Shown piece after piece: positions 24,857 to 34,474 of a stretch of 64,000 nucleotides of DNA. The stretch's first letter is position 1; every line of letters begins with the position of its first letter. Location of the stretch: the NCBI GenBank assembly GCA_005503055.1, contig SCOX01000006.1, positions 1 to 64,000 of the forward strand, read 5' to 3'. The notes below the pieces were generated by a model. That model saw only the letters and a program-made list of their open reading frames with translations. It had not been told where the DNA came from and did no database searches. This stretch comes from Lysobacteraceae bacterium P. Its GTDB lineage: Bacteria; Pseudomonadota; Gammaproteobacteria; Xanthomonadales; Xanthomonadaceae. Position numbers and translations under genes: made by a program.

Positions 24857-26188
24857 ATGAGCAACCACTTCATCGGCGCCAAGGAATACTTCCCCGGCAT
24901 TGGCCGCATCCCGTTCGAGGGACGCGATTCCGACAACCCGCTTGCCTTCAAGGTCTACGACGCCAACAAGAAGATCGGCGGCAAGACGATGGCCGAGCAC
25001 CTGAAGTTCGCCGTCTGCTACTGGCACACCTTCACCAATGCCGGCCACGATCCGTTCGGCCCGGGCACGCGCCGCTTCCCGTGGGAAGGTGCGACGCCGA
25101 TGCAGACGGCGGAGAACAAGGTCGACGCCGCGTTCGAGTTCATCACCAAGCTCGGCGTGCCGTACTACTGCTTCCACGACGTCGACCTGGCGCCCGACGC
25201 CGAGGACATCGGCACGTACGAGAAGAACCTCAAGCACATGGTCGCGCTCGCCAAGGAGCGCCAGAACGCCACCGGCGTGAAGCTGCTGTGGGGCACGGCC
25301 AATCTGTTCTCGCACCCGCGCTACATGAACGGCGCATCGACCAACCCGGACTTCAACGTCGTCGCGCGCGCCGCCGTGCAGGTGAAGGCGGCGATCGACG
25401 CCACCGTCGAACTGGGCGGCGAGCACTACGTGTTCTGGGGCGGTCGCGAAGGCTACGCCAGCCTGGTCAACACCGACATGAAGCGCGAGCTCGACCACTT
25501 TGCCCGCTTCCTGACGATGGCGCGCGACTACGGCCGCAGCATCGGCTTCAAGGGTTACTACCTCATCGAGCCCAAGCCGATGGAGCCGATGAAGCACCAG
25601 TACGACTTCGACAGCGCCACGGTTGCCGGCTTCCTCGCGCAGCACGGCCTGGAAAAGGACTTCAAGCTCAACATCGAGGCCAATCACGCCACGCTGTCTG
25701 GCCACACGTTCGAGCACGACCTGCAGGTGGCATCCGACCACGACCTGCTCGGCAGCATCGACGCGAACCGCGGCAACCCGCAGAACGGCTGGGACACCGA
25801 CCAGTTCCCGACCGACTTGTACGACACCGTCGGCGCGATGATGGTGGTGCTGCGCCAGGGCGGGCTGGTGGGCGGCCTGAACTTCGACGCCAAGGCGCGC
25901 CGCGAGTCGACCGACATGGAAGACCTGTTCATCGCCCACGTCGGCGGCATGGACGCGTTCGCCCGCGGCCTGGAAGTGGCGCACGCGCTGCTCAACGATT
26001 CCCCGTGGGAGACGTGGCGCAAGGACCGCTACGCCAGCTTCGACGCCGGCGCCGGTCGCGACTTCGAACAGGGCAAGCTCGGCCTCGCCGACCTGCACGG
26101 TCTGGCCCTAAAGGCCGGCGAACCGACGCAGGCGAGCGGCAAGCAGGAGCGTTATGAGAACCTCCTCAACCAGTACCTGATGCGCTGA
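24857..26188 (+). CDS. xylA: Xylose isomerase
   Basis: A 443-aa enzyme converting D-xylose to D-xylulose with two divalent metals; the length fits the longer (class II) isomerases. Visible signatures are [29 protein letters not shown] with the catalytic His/Asp pair, [25 protein letters not shown] with metal-binding Glu, and [19 protein letters not shown] with further ligands. The active site is complete. It lies 63 bp after xylB and is followed by a strong hairpin at 26200-26226, which may reduce read-through into the transporter gene. Confidence 0.97.
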   Translation: MSNHFIGAKEYFPGIGRIPFEGRDSDNPLAFKVYDANKKIGGKTMAEHLKFAVCYWHTFTNAGHDPFGPGTRRFPWEGATPMQTAENKVDAAFEFITKLGVPYYCFHDVDLAPDAEDIGTYEKNLKHMVALAKERQNATGVKLLWGTANLFSHPRYMNGASTNPDFNVVARAAVQVKAAIDATVELGGEHYVFWGGREGYASLVNTDMKRELDHFARFLTMARDYGRSIGFKGYYLIEPKPMEPMKHQYDFDSATVAGFLAQHGLEKDFKLNIEANHATLSGHTFEHDLQVASDHDLLGSIDANRGNPQNGWDTDQFPTDLYDTVGAMMVVLRQGGLVGGLNFDAKARRESTDMEDLFIAHVGGMDAFARGLEVAHALLNDSPWETWRKDRYASFDAGAGRDFEQGKLGLADLHGLALKAGEPTQASGKQERYENLLNQYLMR

Positions 26189-26199
26189 GGCAACACGCG

Positions 26200-26226
26200 C
26201 CTTCCCCGCCACCGGAGCGGGGAAGG
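26200..26226. terminator. Strong hairpin between xylA and the transporter gene
   Basis: CCTTCCCCGC (26200-26209) and GCGGGGAAGG (26217-26226) make a perfect 10-bp stem with a 7-nt loop. There is no T-tract. It could be a partial terminator, an mRNA-stabilising element for xylBA, or a dispersed repeat. Confidence 0.55.
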
Positions 26227-26297
26227 GGCCGCCGGGGGTGAAGGCGGGGCGCCGCATCGGGCGGGAAGGGGTCCGGCACAACAACGAGTGCAAGCGA

Positions 26298-27731
26298 ATG
26301 AACAGCGCCATGCTCGACAGTTCCACGTCCGCCGCCAGTGCGGAGAACACCCGCTTCATCATCCTGGTCAGTTGCGTCGCAACGATCGGCGGTTTCCTGT
26401 TCGGCTTCGACAGTGGCGTCATCAACGGCACGGTCGACGGCCTGCAACAGGCGTTCAACTCGACCAAGGCCGGGCTCGGCTTCGAAGTCGCCTCCATGCT
26501 GCTGGGCTGCGCGATCGGCGCGTTCTTCGCCGGCCGGCTCGCCGACCGCTGGGGCCGTCGTTCGGTGCTGATCATCTCGGCCGTGCTGTTCCTGATTTCC
26601 GCGCTGGGTTCGGGTGCGGCCACCAGTTCGACGATGTTCGTCATCGCACGCGTCATCGGCGGCTTCGCCGTCGGCGCGGCGAGCGTGATGTCGCCGGCCT
26701 ACATCGCCGAAGTGGCGTCCGCGCGCTATCGCGGACGGCTGGCGACGGTGCAGCAGATCGCCATCATCGGCGGTCTGTTCTGCGCGTTCCTCAGCAACTT
26801 CCTCCTCGCCAAGACGGCCGGCGCCTCCACGCAGCCGTTGTGGCTGGGCCATGAGGCCTGGCGCTGGATGTTCTGGATGATGGCCTTCCCGTCGGCGCTG
26901 TTCCTCGTGCTGCTGCTGACGATTCCCGAAAGCCCACGCTACCTCGTCGTCAAGAAGCGCAAGGACGACGCGCTGAAGGTGCTCACGCGCCTGTACGGCG
27001 CGACCGAAGCGCAGACCAAGCTGGTCGAGATCGATGCCTCGCTGTCGGGCGACCATCATCGTCCGCAGCTGTCGGACCTGGTCAACAAGGCCACCGGCAA
27101 GATCCGCCCGATCGTGTGGATCGGCATCGGACTGGCGACGTTCCAGCAGCTGGTCGGCATCAACGTCGTCTTCTACTACGGAGCGGTGTTGTGGCAGGCG
27201 GTCGGCTTCTCCGAAAGCGACGCGCTGCTGATCAACGTGCTGTCCGGTGCGCTGAGCATCGGCGCCTGCCTGGTCACCGTGCTGCTGATCGACCGCATCG
27301 GCCGCAAGCCCCTGCTGTGGATCGGCTCGGTCGGCATGGCGGTTTCGCTGGCGCTGATGACCTTCGCCTTCGCCACGGCCTCTATCGACACCAACGGACG
27401 GCTGCTCCTGTCCGACGGCATGGGCACGCTGGCGCTGGTCGCCGCCAACCTCTACGTGATCTTCTTCAACGCGTCCTGGGGCCCGGTGATGTGGGTCATG
27501 CTCGGCGAGATGTTCCCGAACCAGATCCGCGGCTCGGGCCTGGCGGTCGCCGGCGCGGCGCAATGGACCAGCAATTTCGCCATCACCGTGACCTTCCCGA
27601 TTCTGCTGGCCGGCATCGGCCTGGCCGGCGCCTACGGCATCTACACCGTGGCGGCGATCGTGTCGGTGTTCTTTGTCCTGAAGTACGTCTACGAGACCAA
27701 GGGCAAGGAACTGGAGCAGATGGAAGGCTGA
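26298..27731 (+). CDS. Sugar-porter-family MFS transporter, probably D-xylose:H+ symporter
   Basis: A 477-aa inner-membrane protein with about 12 hydrophobic helices and the sugar-porter signatures: GFLFGFDSGVING in helix 1, GRLADRWGRRS, the central PESPRYLVVKKRKDDAL, QQLVGINVVFYYGAVLW, DRIGRKPLL and the C-terminal ETKGKELEQ. It belongs with XylE/GalP. D-Xylose as substrate is inferred from its place after xylBA. The start is uncertain: the ATG at 26298 has a weak ribosome site and ATG at 26310 is possible. It follows a strong hairpin after xylA. Confidence 0.92.
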   Translation: MNSAMLDSSTSAASAENTRFIILVSCVATIGGFLFGFDSGVINGTVDGLQQAFNSTKAGLGFEVASMLLGCAIGAFFAGRLADRWGRRSVLIISAVLFLISALGSGAATSSTMFVIARVIGGFAVGAASVMSPAYIAEVASARYRGRLATVQQIAIIGGLFCAFLSNFLLAKTAGASTQPLWLGHEAWRWMFWMMAFPSALFLVLLLTIPESPRYLVVKKRKDDALKVLTRLYGATEAQTKLVEIDASLSGDHHRPQLSDLVNKATGKIRPIVWIGIGLATFQQLVGINVVFYYGAVLWQAVGFSESDALLINVLSGALSIGACLVTVLLIDRIGRKPLLWIGSVGMAVSLALMTFAFATASIDTNGRLLLSDGMGTLALVAANLYVIFFNASWGPVMWVMLGEMFPNQIRGSGLAVAGAAQWTSNFAITVTFPILLAGIGLAGAYGIYTVAAIVSVFFVLKYVYETKGKELEQMEG

Positions 27732-27803
27732 AGCGTGACGCGCCCGGGTTTCTCCATCCTGACTCGGGCGCGGCTTCTGCCGTCGCGGCGCTTGTTTTCG
27801 AAA

Positions 27804-28871
27804 TCAGGCGTCGCGATTGCTTTTGGGCGGCGCCACCGAATCGCGCGTGATCAGCTGGTGGGCGATCACATGGTCGACCACCACGCGCGTGCTCTTGTCC
27901 TTGCGGCGGATGCTGCGCAGCAGGATGTCGATGGCCGAATCGGCCATCGAGGCGATGGGCTGGTGGATGGTGGTGAGTTCGGGCCACACCGTCGTTGCCG
28001 CCGAGGTATCGTCGAACCCCACGACGGACAGATCGCGCGGTACGTCCAGCCCGCGCCGGTGGGCCACCGACACCACGGCGGCGGCCATGTCGTCGTTGCT
28101 GGCGAAGATCGCCGTCGGCGGCTTCTTGTGCGCGAGCAGCTTCTCGGCCGCATCCAGGCCCGAGCGGTAGGTGAAGTAACCCTGCTGGACCAGCGCACTG
28201 TCGATTTCCAGCCCGGCCTGCGCGTGCGCGGCCTGGAATCCCTCGAAGCGCCGCGCGCTGGCGGTCTGGTTGGGATGGCCCTTGATGTAGCCGATGCGCG
28301 TGTGGCCCAGCGTGATCAGGTGGGCGGTGATCTCCTGGCTGGCGCGGAAATCGTCGATGCGCACGCAGGAGATTTCCTGGCTGAAGCGACCCGAGGCGAT
28401 GGCGACCACCGGAATCCCCGCGGCGGTGAGCTCCGACACCACGGCCTTCGACTCGCACAGCGGCGGCGGCAGGATCGCGCCGGCGACGCTCTTGCCCAGT
28501 TCGCGCGCTGCAGTGCGCTGCGCTTCGGCGTTGTAGTTGTCCCAGCTGTCGATCATCAGCTGCGCCGCGGTACGGGCCGCGCCGCGCAAGGCGCCGACCA
28601 GCAGTTCGCGCAGGTACGCCGAGCTGGGGTTGGTGTAGATCAGCGCGATGCGCGTGTGCTGCGCGGCGGCGAGCGAACTGGCGGCCAGGTTGGGCGTGTA
28701 GCCCAGCTCCTTCACCGCGCGCATGACGCGTTCGCGGGTGCTGTCGCGCACCTTGCCCTGGCCGTTGACGACGCGCGAGACGGTCATCGGCGAAACGCTC
28801 GCCAGCACGGCTACTTCGTCGATGGTGACGGCGTCGCCTCTGCGGCGGAGCGACTTCTTCGGCTTCTCCAA
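27804..28871 (-). CDS. xylR: LacI-family transcriptional repressor of the xylan/xylose regulon
   Basis: A 355-aa regulator. Helix-turn-helix VTIDEVAVLASVSPMTVSRV (about 15-34) with hinge ELGYTPNLAASSLA, then a periplasmic-binding-protein-like effector domain containing RIALIYTNPSS, IGYIKGHPNQTAS, AIFASNDDMAAAV and LSVVGFDDTSAAT. The best start is TTG at 28871 because GAAGGAAGGAACG lies just before it and the protein then begins MEKPKKSLRRRGDAVTI, as I recall for Xanthomonas XylR. It would bind the 14-bp boxes at 23201, 52695 and 52857 and be released by xylose or a xylan-derived sugar. The gene sits between the xylBA operon and the divergent alpha-glucuronidase operon. Confidence 0.9.
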   Translation of the reverse strand: MEKPKKSLRRRGDAVTIDEVAVLASVSPMTVSRVVNGQGKVRDSTRERVMRAVKELGYTPNLAASSLAAAQHTRIALIYTNPSSAYLRELLVGALRGAARTAAQLMIDSWDNYNAEAQRTAARELGKSVAGAILPPPLCESKAVVSELTAAGIPVVAIASGRFSQEISCVRIDDFRASQEITAHLITLGHTRIGYIKGHPNQTASARRFEGFQAAHAQAGLEIDSALVQQGYFTYRSGLDAAEKLLAHKKPPTAIFASNDDMAAAVVSVAHRRGLDVPRDLSVVGFDDTSAATTVWPELTTIHQPIASMADSAIDILLRSIRRKDKSTRVVVDHVIAHQLITRDSVAPPKSNRDA

Positions 28872-28945
28872 CGTTCCTTCCTTCTGTCGGCCAGCGGTCG
28901 CGGAGCGCGACGGACGCCTTCTTCCAAGTTCAACCAGGACTGCGC
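28872..28945. promoter_or_regulatory. Divergent promoter gap between xylR and the GH67 operon
   Basis: Only 74 bp separate the two start codons, so both promoters must be compact or overlap. I find no TGGTAGCGCTA-type operator here, in contrast to the two xyl-box-controlled operons. Confidence 0.5.
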
Positions 28946-31198
28946 ATGAGAGCTTTGCACATGGTACGGGCAACCCGCGTGCCCGGCGACAGCGTACACG
29001 TCGCCGCACCGCGCCATCGGACGACGACCGACCGGGCGGGTCCGGCGGCAATCGTGGCGATGGCCCTGTGCCTGCTGGCCGCGCTCGCATTGCCGCGCCC
29101 GGCGCTGGCCGAGGACGGTTACGACCTGTGGCTGCGCTATCGCCCCATTGCCGAGGCCGAAGCCGCCCCGTATCGCGCGCGCGCCACCGAGCTGGTCGCG
29201 CCCGCCACGACGCCGATGCAGCGCGCCACGCGCGACGAACTCCAGCGCGGACTGGCCGGCCTGCTCGGCGACGCGCCGTGGCCGACCGATTCGGCGGGGG
29301 CGCAGGGTGCGCTGATCGTCGGCACGCCGGCCTCGTCGAAGCAGGTCGCCCGTCTGCGCCTGCCGACGAAGGACCTGGGCCGCGAGGGCTACGTCATCCG
29401 CAGCGTCGAGATCGACGGCCGCCCGGCCACCGTCATCGCCGCCAACGACGACGCCGGCGCCATGCACGGCGCCTTCCATTTCCTGCGCCTGTTGCAGACG
29501 CGCCAGCCGATCGACGCGCTCGACATCCGGCAGGCGCCGCGCACGCAGCTGCGCATGCTCAACCACTGGGACAACCTGGACCGTCACGTCGAGCGCGGCT
29601 ATGCCGGCGAATCGATCTGGGACTGGCACAAGCTGCCCGACTACGTCGACCTGCGCTACACCGACTATGCGCGTGCGAACGCCTCCATCGGCATCAACGC
29701 GACCGTGCTCAACAACGTCAACGCCAGCGCGCAACAGCTCACCCCGATGTACATCGGCAAGGCCGCGGCGCTGGCGAACGTGTTCCGTCCGTACGGCATC
29801 CGCGTGTTTCTGAGCGCTCGCTTCAGCGCGCCCAAGGAAATCGGCGGCCTCGATACCGCCGACCCGCTCGACCCGAAGGTCCGCGCGTGGTGGAAGGCGA
29901 AGGCCGACGAGATCTACAAGGCGATCCCCGACTTCGGCGGCTTCCTGGTCAAGGCGAATTCCGAAGGTCAGCCCGGCCCGCAGGACTACGGCCGCACCCA
30001 CGCCGATGGCGCCAACATGATGGCCGACGCGGTGAAGCCGCACGGCGGCACGGTGATCTGGCGCGCGTTCGTCTACTCGCACGAGACGCCGGACGATCGC
30101 GCCAAGCAGGCCTACAACGAGTTCGTACCGCTCGACGGCAAGTTCCGCGACAACGTGATGGTGCAGGTGAAGAACGGCGCCATCGACTTCCAGCCGCGCG
30201 AACCCTTCCATCCGCTGTTCGGCGCGATGCCGAAGACGCCGTTGATGATGGAGTTCCAGATCACCAAGGAGTACCTGGGCTTCGCCACGCATCTGGCCTA
30301 CCTGGGGCCGATGTACGAGGAGACCCTGCGCGCCGACACCTACGCACGCGGGCAAGGGTCGAGCGTGGCGGACGTCGTCGACGGGTCGCTGCACAAGTAC
30401 AAGCTCACCGGTATGGCGGGCGTGGCCAACATCGGCAGCGACCGCAACTGGAGCGGCTCGCACTTCGACCAGGCCAACTGGTACGTGTTCGGTCGGCTCG
30501 CTTGGGATCCGCAGCTGTCCTCGCGCGATATCGCCGAGGAATGGACGCGCATGACGTTCTCCAACGACAACGATGTCGTGCAGCCCATCGTCGGCATGAT
30601 GATGGGCTCGCGCGAAGCGGTCGTGGACTACATGACGCCGCTCGGCCTGCACCACCTGATGGGTCGCAGTCACCACTACGGCCCGGGGCCGTGGGTCGCC
30701 GGCGGCCCGCGCGCGGACTGGACGAGCGTGTACTACCACCGGGCGTCGAAGGACGGCATCGGCTTCGACCGCACCACGCGAGGCACCGGTGCGGTGTCGC
30801 AATACGCCAGGCCGGTGGCGGCCCAGTTCGACGACGCGTCGAAGACGCCGGAGGAATTCCTGCTCTGGTTCCACCATCTGCCGTGGGACTACACGACGAA
30901 GTCCGGTCGCCCGCTGTGGGACGAGCTCGTCGTGCGCTACACGCAGGGCGTGGATCACGTGCGCTCGATGCGCGCCGCCTGGGACGGCCTGTCCGGCCGC
31001 ATCGATCCACAGCGTCACGCACAGGTCGCCACGTTCCTTGAAATCCAGGAGAAGGAGGCGAAGTGGTGGCGCGACGCCAGCATCGCCTACTTCCAGACGT
31101 TCTCGCAGCGCCCGCTGCCGGACGGCTATGCGCCGCCCGAGCACACGCTGGAGTACTACGAGTCGCTCGAATTTCCGTTCGCTCCGGGGGATGGCTGA
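28946..31198 (+). CDS. aguA: GH67 alpha-glucuronidase
   Basis: A 750-aa exported enzyme that removes (4-O-methyl)glucuronic acid from the non-reducing end of aldouronic acids made by GH10 xylanases. N-terminal arginine-rich stretch, then a hydrophobic signal (AAIVAMALCLLAALALPRPA) ending ALAED. GH67 signatures: MLNHWDNLDRHVERGYAGES, SIGINATVLNNVNAS, FLVKANSEGQPGPQDYGRTH, FQITKEYLGFATHLAYLGPM, and a C-terminal region with HHLPWDYTTKSGRPLWDE. ATG at 28946 follows CAGGA; ATG at 28961 is an alternative. First of a five-gene operon; the downstream gene begins 3 bp after its stop codon. Confidence 0.95.
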   Translation: MRALHMVRATRVPGDSVHVAAPRHRTTTDRAGPAAIVAMALCLLAALALPRPALAEDGYDLWLRYRPIAEAEAAPYRARATELVAPATTPMQRATRDELQRGLAGLLGDAPWPTDSAGAQGALIVGTPASSKQVARLRLPTKDLGREGYVIRSVEIDGRPATVIAANDDAGAMHGAFHFLRLLQTRQPIDALDIRQAPRTQLRMLNHWDNLDRHVERGYAGESIWDWHKLPDYVDLRYTDYARANASIGINATVLNNVNASAQQLTPMYIGKAAALANVFRPYGIRVFLSARFSAPKEIGGLDTADPLDPKVRAWWKAKADEIYKAIPDFGGFLVKANSEGQPGPQDYGRTHADGANMMADAVKPHGGTVIWRAFVYSHETPDDRAKQAYNEFVPLDGKFRDNVMVQVKNGAIDFQPREPFHPLFGAMPKTPLMMEFQITKEYLGFATHLAYLGPMYEETLRADTYARGQGSSVADVVDGSLHKYKLTGMAGVANIGSDRNWSGSHFDQANWYVFGRLAWDPQLSSRDIAEEWTRMTFSNDNDVVQPIVGMMMGSREAVVDYMTPLGLHHLMGRSHHYGPGPWVAGGPRADWTSVYYHRASKDGIGFDRTTRGTGAVSQYARPVAAQFDDASKTPEEFLLWFHHLPWDYTTKSGRPLWDELVVRYTQGVDHVRSMRAAWDGLSGRIDPQRHAQVATFLEIQEKEAKWWRDASIAYFQTFSQRPLPDGYAPPEHTLEYYESLEFPFAPGDG

Positions 31199-31201
31199 AC
31201 C

Positions 31202-33220
31202 ATGCAGATCCGCAACCTCATCGCAGCACACCTCACGCGCGCGCTGTGCGGCGTGGTGTTGGCCGCTGGCGCCTTCACCGCATCGGCGGCGCAAGGCGCA
31301 GACACCGGCACGACGCTGCTGCACACGATGTTCCAGGACCACGCGGTCCTCCAGCGCGACCAGCCGATCCGCGTGTTCGGTCGCGCAGGGGCCGGCGAAC
31401 AGGTGAAGATCAGCTTCGCCGGCAAGCGCGCGAGCGTGCGTGCCGATGCGAACGGCGCGTGGAGCGCGACGCTGCCGGCGAGCAAGGCCGGTGGCCCGTA
31501 CACGCTCACGGCCAGTGCCGGCGGCGTCACGCAGAATGTCGCCGACGTCCTGGTCGGTGACGTCTGGCTGTGCTCGGGTCAGTCGAACATGGAACTGCAG
31601 GTGTGGCGTTCGCTGGACGCACGCGCGGAGATCGCCGGTGCGTCCAGCGATCGCATCCGCCTGCTGACCGTTCCGCAGGACGGCGCCGCGACGCCGCAGG
31701 ACACCTTCGCCCGGCCAGTGAAGTGGACCGCGACGAATTCGGACACCGTGCGCGACTTCTCCGCCGCCTGCTACTACTTTGCGCGCGAGCTGCAGAAGAC
31801 CGTCGATGTGCCGATGGGCCTGATCAACGCCGCATGGGGTGGATCGCGCATCCAGGCCTGGACCAGCGGTCCGGCCTTGCGCGCCACCGGCCTGTACAAC
31901 GACGAGCTCGACGTGCTCGCGCAGTACGCCACCGACCCGCTGGCGGCGATGCAGAGCTGGGGCGCGATCTGGACGCGCTGGTGGAAGGCGCGTGGGGACG
32001 TCAAGGCCGGCGATGAGCCGTGGAGCCCGACCTACACGCCCGACAAGCAATGGCGCACCGCGCCGCGCGAACTCGGCGCGTGGGAGAAGTGGGGCGTGCC
32101 GGAACTGGCGCAGTTCGACGGCATGCTGTGGTACCGCATCACGGTGAAGCTGACCGCACAGCAGGCAAAGCAGGACGCCGTGCTCGCGCTCGCGCCTGCC
32201 GACGAGATGGACATGACGTGGGTGAACGGCGTCGCCGTCGGCAGCACCTACGGCGCCGGCAGCGGACGCGAGTACACGCTTCCGCGCGGCCTGCTCAGGG
32301 AAGGCGACAACACCATCGTCGTCAACGTGCTTGATACCTATCGCGACGGTGGGCTGTCCGGTCCGGCGAACGCGCATGTGCTGCGCTTCAAGGACGGCTC
32401 AACCGCGCCGCTCGCCAATGCGTGGAAGTACCGCATCGTGCCCGGCAGCGACTGGCCGCCGCGCGCGCCGTGGCAGACCGCCGCCGGCCTGTCGACGCTG
32501 TACAACGGCATGATCGCGCCACTGGGCCGTTACAACGTGCGCGGCATGCTGTGGTACCAGGGCGAATCCAACACCTTCGAGCCCGCGCGCTATCGCGATC
32601 TCCTGCGCGTCCTGCGCGACGACTGGCGCTCGCGCTTCGGCGCCGACACGCCGTTGCTCGTCGTGCAGCTCGCCGGTTACGGCATGCCGAAGGCGCAACC
32701 GGCGCAGAGTGGTTGGGCGGAGCTGCGCGAGTCGCAGCGCCAGGTCGCGAACGACGACGCGAACAGCGGCCTCGTCGTCGCCATCGACATCGGCGACCAC
32801 TACGACATCCATCCGCCGAACAAGCAGGAGCTCGGCCGTCGTCTCGCGCGTGCCGCGCGTCACGTCGTGTATGGCGAGAAGCTGGCGCCATCGGGCCCGG
32901 TGCCGCGCTCGGCGCGCCGCGCCGACGACGCGGTCGTCGTGACCTTCGCCGACAACACGGGCGATCTGACCGGGCAGGGTGCCGACAGCGTCATCGGTTT
33001 CGAACTGTGCGGCGCACAGCCGGACCCGTGTCGTTACGCCGACGCCAAGGCCTGGGGCAACACCGTCACCCTGCGCGCGCCGAATGCGCACGAAGCCACG
33101 CGCGTGCGCTACTGCTGGGCCGACGGCCCGGTGTGCACGCTGTTCGACGCCTCGAACCTGCCCGCCGGTCCTTTCGAACTTTCCCTTCCTTCGCCTTCCT
33201 CCGACGACCACTCACGATGA
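31202..33220 (+). CDS. CE20/sialate-O-acetylesterase-like carbohydrate acetylesterase
   Basis: A 672-aa exported SGNH-type esterase, probably removing acetyl groups from xylan or related hemicellulose. Signal peptide 1-33 ([13 protein letters not shown]). Nucleophile Ser128 in [47 protein letters not shown]; catalytic Asp535 and His537 in [16 protein letters not shown] beta-rich insert of about 200 residues ([16 protein letters not shown], then [18 protein letters not shown]) splits the esterase domain, an arrangement I recall for CE20 xyloglucan/xylan acetylesterases of Xanthomonas. The stop codon overlaps the start of the manD gene by 4 nt (ATGA). Confidence 0.9.
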   Translation: MQIRNLIAAHLTRALCGVVLAAGAFTASAAQGADTGTTLLHTMFQDHAVLQRDQPIRVFGRAGAGEQVKISFAGKRASVRADANGAWSATLPASKAGGPYTLTASAGGVTQNVADVLVGDVWLCSGQSNMELQVWRSLDARAEIAGASSDRIRLLTVPQDGAATPQDTFARPVKWTATNSDTVRDFSAACYYFARELQKTVDVPMGLINAAWGGSRIQAWTSGPALRATGLYNDELDVLAQYATDPLAAMQSWGAIWTRWWKARGDVKAGDEPWSPTYTPDKQWRTAPRELGAWEKWGVPELAQFDGMLWYRITVKLTAQQAKQDAVLALAPADEMDMTWVNGVAVGSTYGAGSGREYTLPRGLLREGDNTIVVNVLDTYRDGGLSGPANAHVLRFKDGSTAPLANAWKYRIVPGSDWPPRAPWQTAAGLSTLYNGMIAPLGRYNVRGMLWYQGESNTFEPARYRDLLRVLRDDWRSRFGADTPLLVVQLAGYGMPKAQPAQSGWAELRESQRQVANDDANSGLVVAIDIGDHYDIHPPNKQELGRRLARAARHVVYGEKLAPSGPVPRSARRADDAVVVTFADNTGDLTGQGADSVIGFELCGAQPDPCRYADAKAWGNTVTLRAPNAHEATRVRYCWADGPVCTLFDASNLPAGPFELSLPSPSSDDHSR

Positions 33221-34470
33221 ACACCGAATCCACACAGAACCGCCACGGCTCCGCACGCGATCGCGAGATCGTTGAGGCCAAGGTCATCGTGACCTGCCCG
33301 GGCCGCAACTTCGTCACGCTGAAGATCACCACGCGTTCGGGCATCACCGGCCTGGGCGACGCGACGCTCAACGGCCGCGAACTGGCCGTTGCCTCGTACC
33401 TGCAGGACCACCTCGTGCCGAACCTCATTGGCCGCGACGCCGGCCGCATCGAGGACATCTGGCAGTTCTTCCACCGCGGCGCGTACTGGCGGCGCGGGCC
33501 GGTGACGATGACCGCGATCGCGGCGGTCGACGTCGCGCTTTGGGACATTCTGGGCAAGATGTCGGGGCTGCCGCTGTACCAGTTGCTGGGCGGTCGCTCG
33601 CGCGAAGGCGCGCTGGTGTACGGCCACGCCAACGGCCGCGACATCGAGGAGGCCAGCGACGAGGTCGGCAAGTACATCGAGAAGGGCTTCCTCGCCGTGC
33701 GCGCGCAGTGCGGCGTGCCTGGCGTGAAGAAGGCTTACGGCATTTCCACCGGCGGCAAGCCGTATGAACCGGCCGAAAGCGAACTGCCCGCCGAAACCGT
33801 GTGGAACACGCCCAGGTACCTGGGCATCGCGCCGAAGCTGTTCGAACGCCTGCGCGCCGATCACGGCGACGATGTCGAACTCTTGCACGACGTGCATCAT
33901 CGCCTCACGCCGATCGAAGCGGCGCGGCTGGCGCGCGATCTCGAGCCGTTCCGCCTGTTCTGGCTGGAAGACGCCACGCCGGCGGAGAACCAGAAGGGTT
34001 TCGAGCTGATCCGCAAGCATTCGGTCACGCCGCTGGCGGTGGGCGAGGTGTTCAACTCGATCTGGGACTGCAAGCACCTGATCGAAAACCAGCTGATCGA
34101 TTACATCCGCACCACGCTCGTGCACGGCGGCGGCATCACCCACGTACGTCGCATCGCCGACTTCGCCGCGCTGCACGCGGTGCGCACCGGCTTCCACGGC
34201 GCCACCGACCTGTCGCCGGTGTGCATGGGCGCGGCGCTGCATTTCGATACGTGGGTGCCGAACTTCGGTATCCAGGAATGGATGTTCCATTCCGACGAGA
34301 CCAACGAAGTCTTCCCGCACGACTACAGCTTCCGTGCCGGACGCCTGCACTGCGGCGAAGCGCCGGGCCATGGCGTGGAGATCGACGAGAAGCTCGCCGC
34401 CCGTTTCCCGTACGCGCCCAAGCAGCTGCCGATCGCGCGTCTGGAAGACGGCTCGATGTGGGATTGGTGA
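33217..34470 (+). CDS. manD: D-mannonate dehydratase, enolase superfamily
   Basis: A 417-aa cytoplasmic enzyme dehydrating D-mannonate to 2-keto-3-deoxygluconate. This is the ManD/RspA type of the enolase superfamily, not the unrelated UxuA. Motifs: [53 protein letters not shown], metal ligands in [11 protein letters not shown] (Asp) and [15 protein letters not shown] (Glu) and [14 protein letters not shown] (Glu), then [15 protein letters not shown] and the C-terminal SMWDW. It completes the glucuronate branch with UxaC (45881-47302) and the fructuronate reductase (39082-40536). ATG overlaps the previous stop by 4 nt, so translation is coupled. Confidence 0.95.
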   Translation: MNTESTQNRHGSARDREIVEAKVIVTCPGRNFVTLKITTRSGITGLGDATLNGRELAVASYLQDHLVPNLIGRDAGRIEDIWQFFHRGAYWRRGPVTMTAIAAVDVALWDILGKMSGLPLYQLLGGRSREGALVYGHANGRDIEEASDEVGKYIEKGFLAVRAQCGVPGVKKAYGISTGGKPYEPAESELPAETVWNTPRYLGIAPKLFERLRADHGDDVELLHDVHHRLTPIEAARLARDLEPFRLFWLEDATPAENQKGFELIRKHSVTPLAVGEVFNSIWDCKHLIENQLIDYIRTTLVHGGGITHVRRIADFAALHAVRTGFHGATDLSPVCMGAALHFDTWVPNFGIQEWMFHSDETNEVFPHDYSFRAGRLHCGEAPGHGVEIDEKLAARFPYAPKQLPIARLEDGSMWDW

Positions 34471-34474
34471 CCGG

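Noticed and set aside
26200-26226. Calling the hairpin after xylA a definite intrinsic terminator
   Set aside because: No T-tract follows; kept only as a possible terminator or mRNA-stability element.
28811-32377. A long minus-strand open frame (1188 codons) across the GH67 and esterase genes
   Set aside because: Antisense shadow of recognisable GH67 and CE20-like genes; low-complexity composition.
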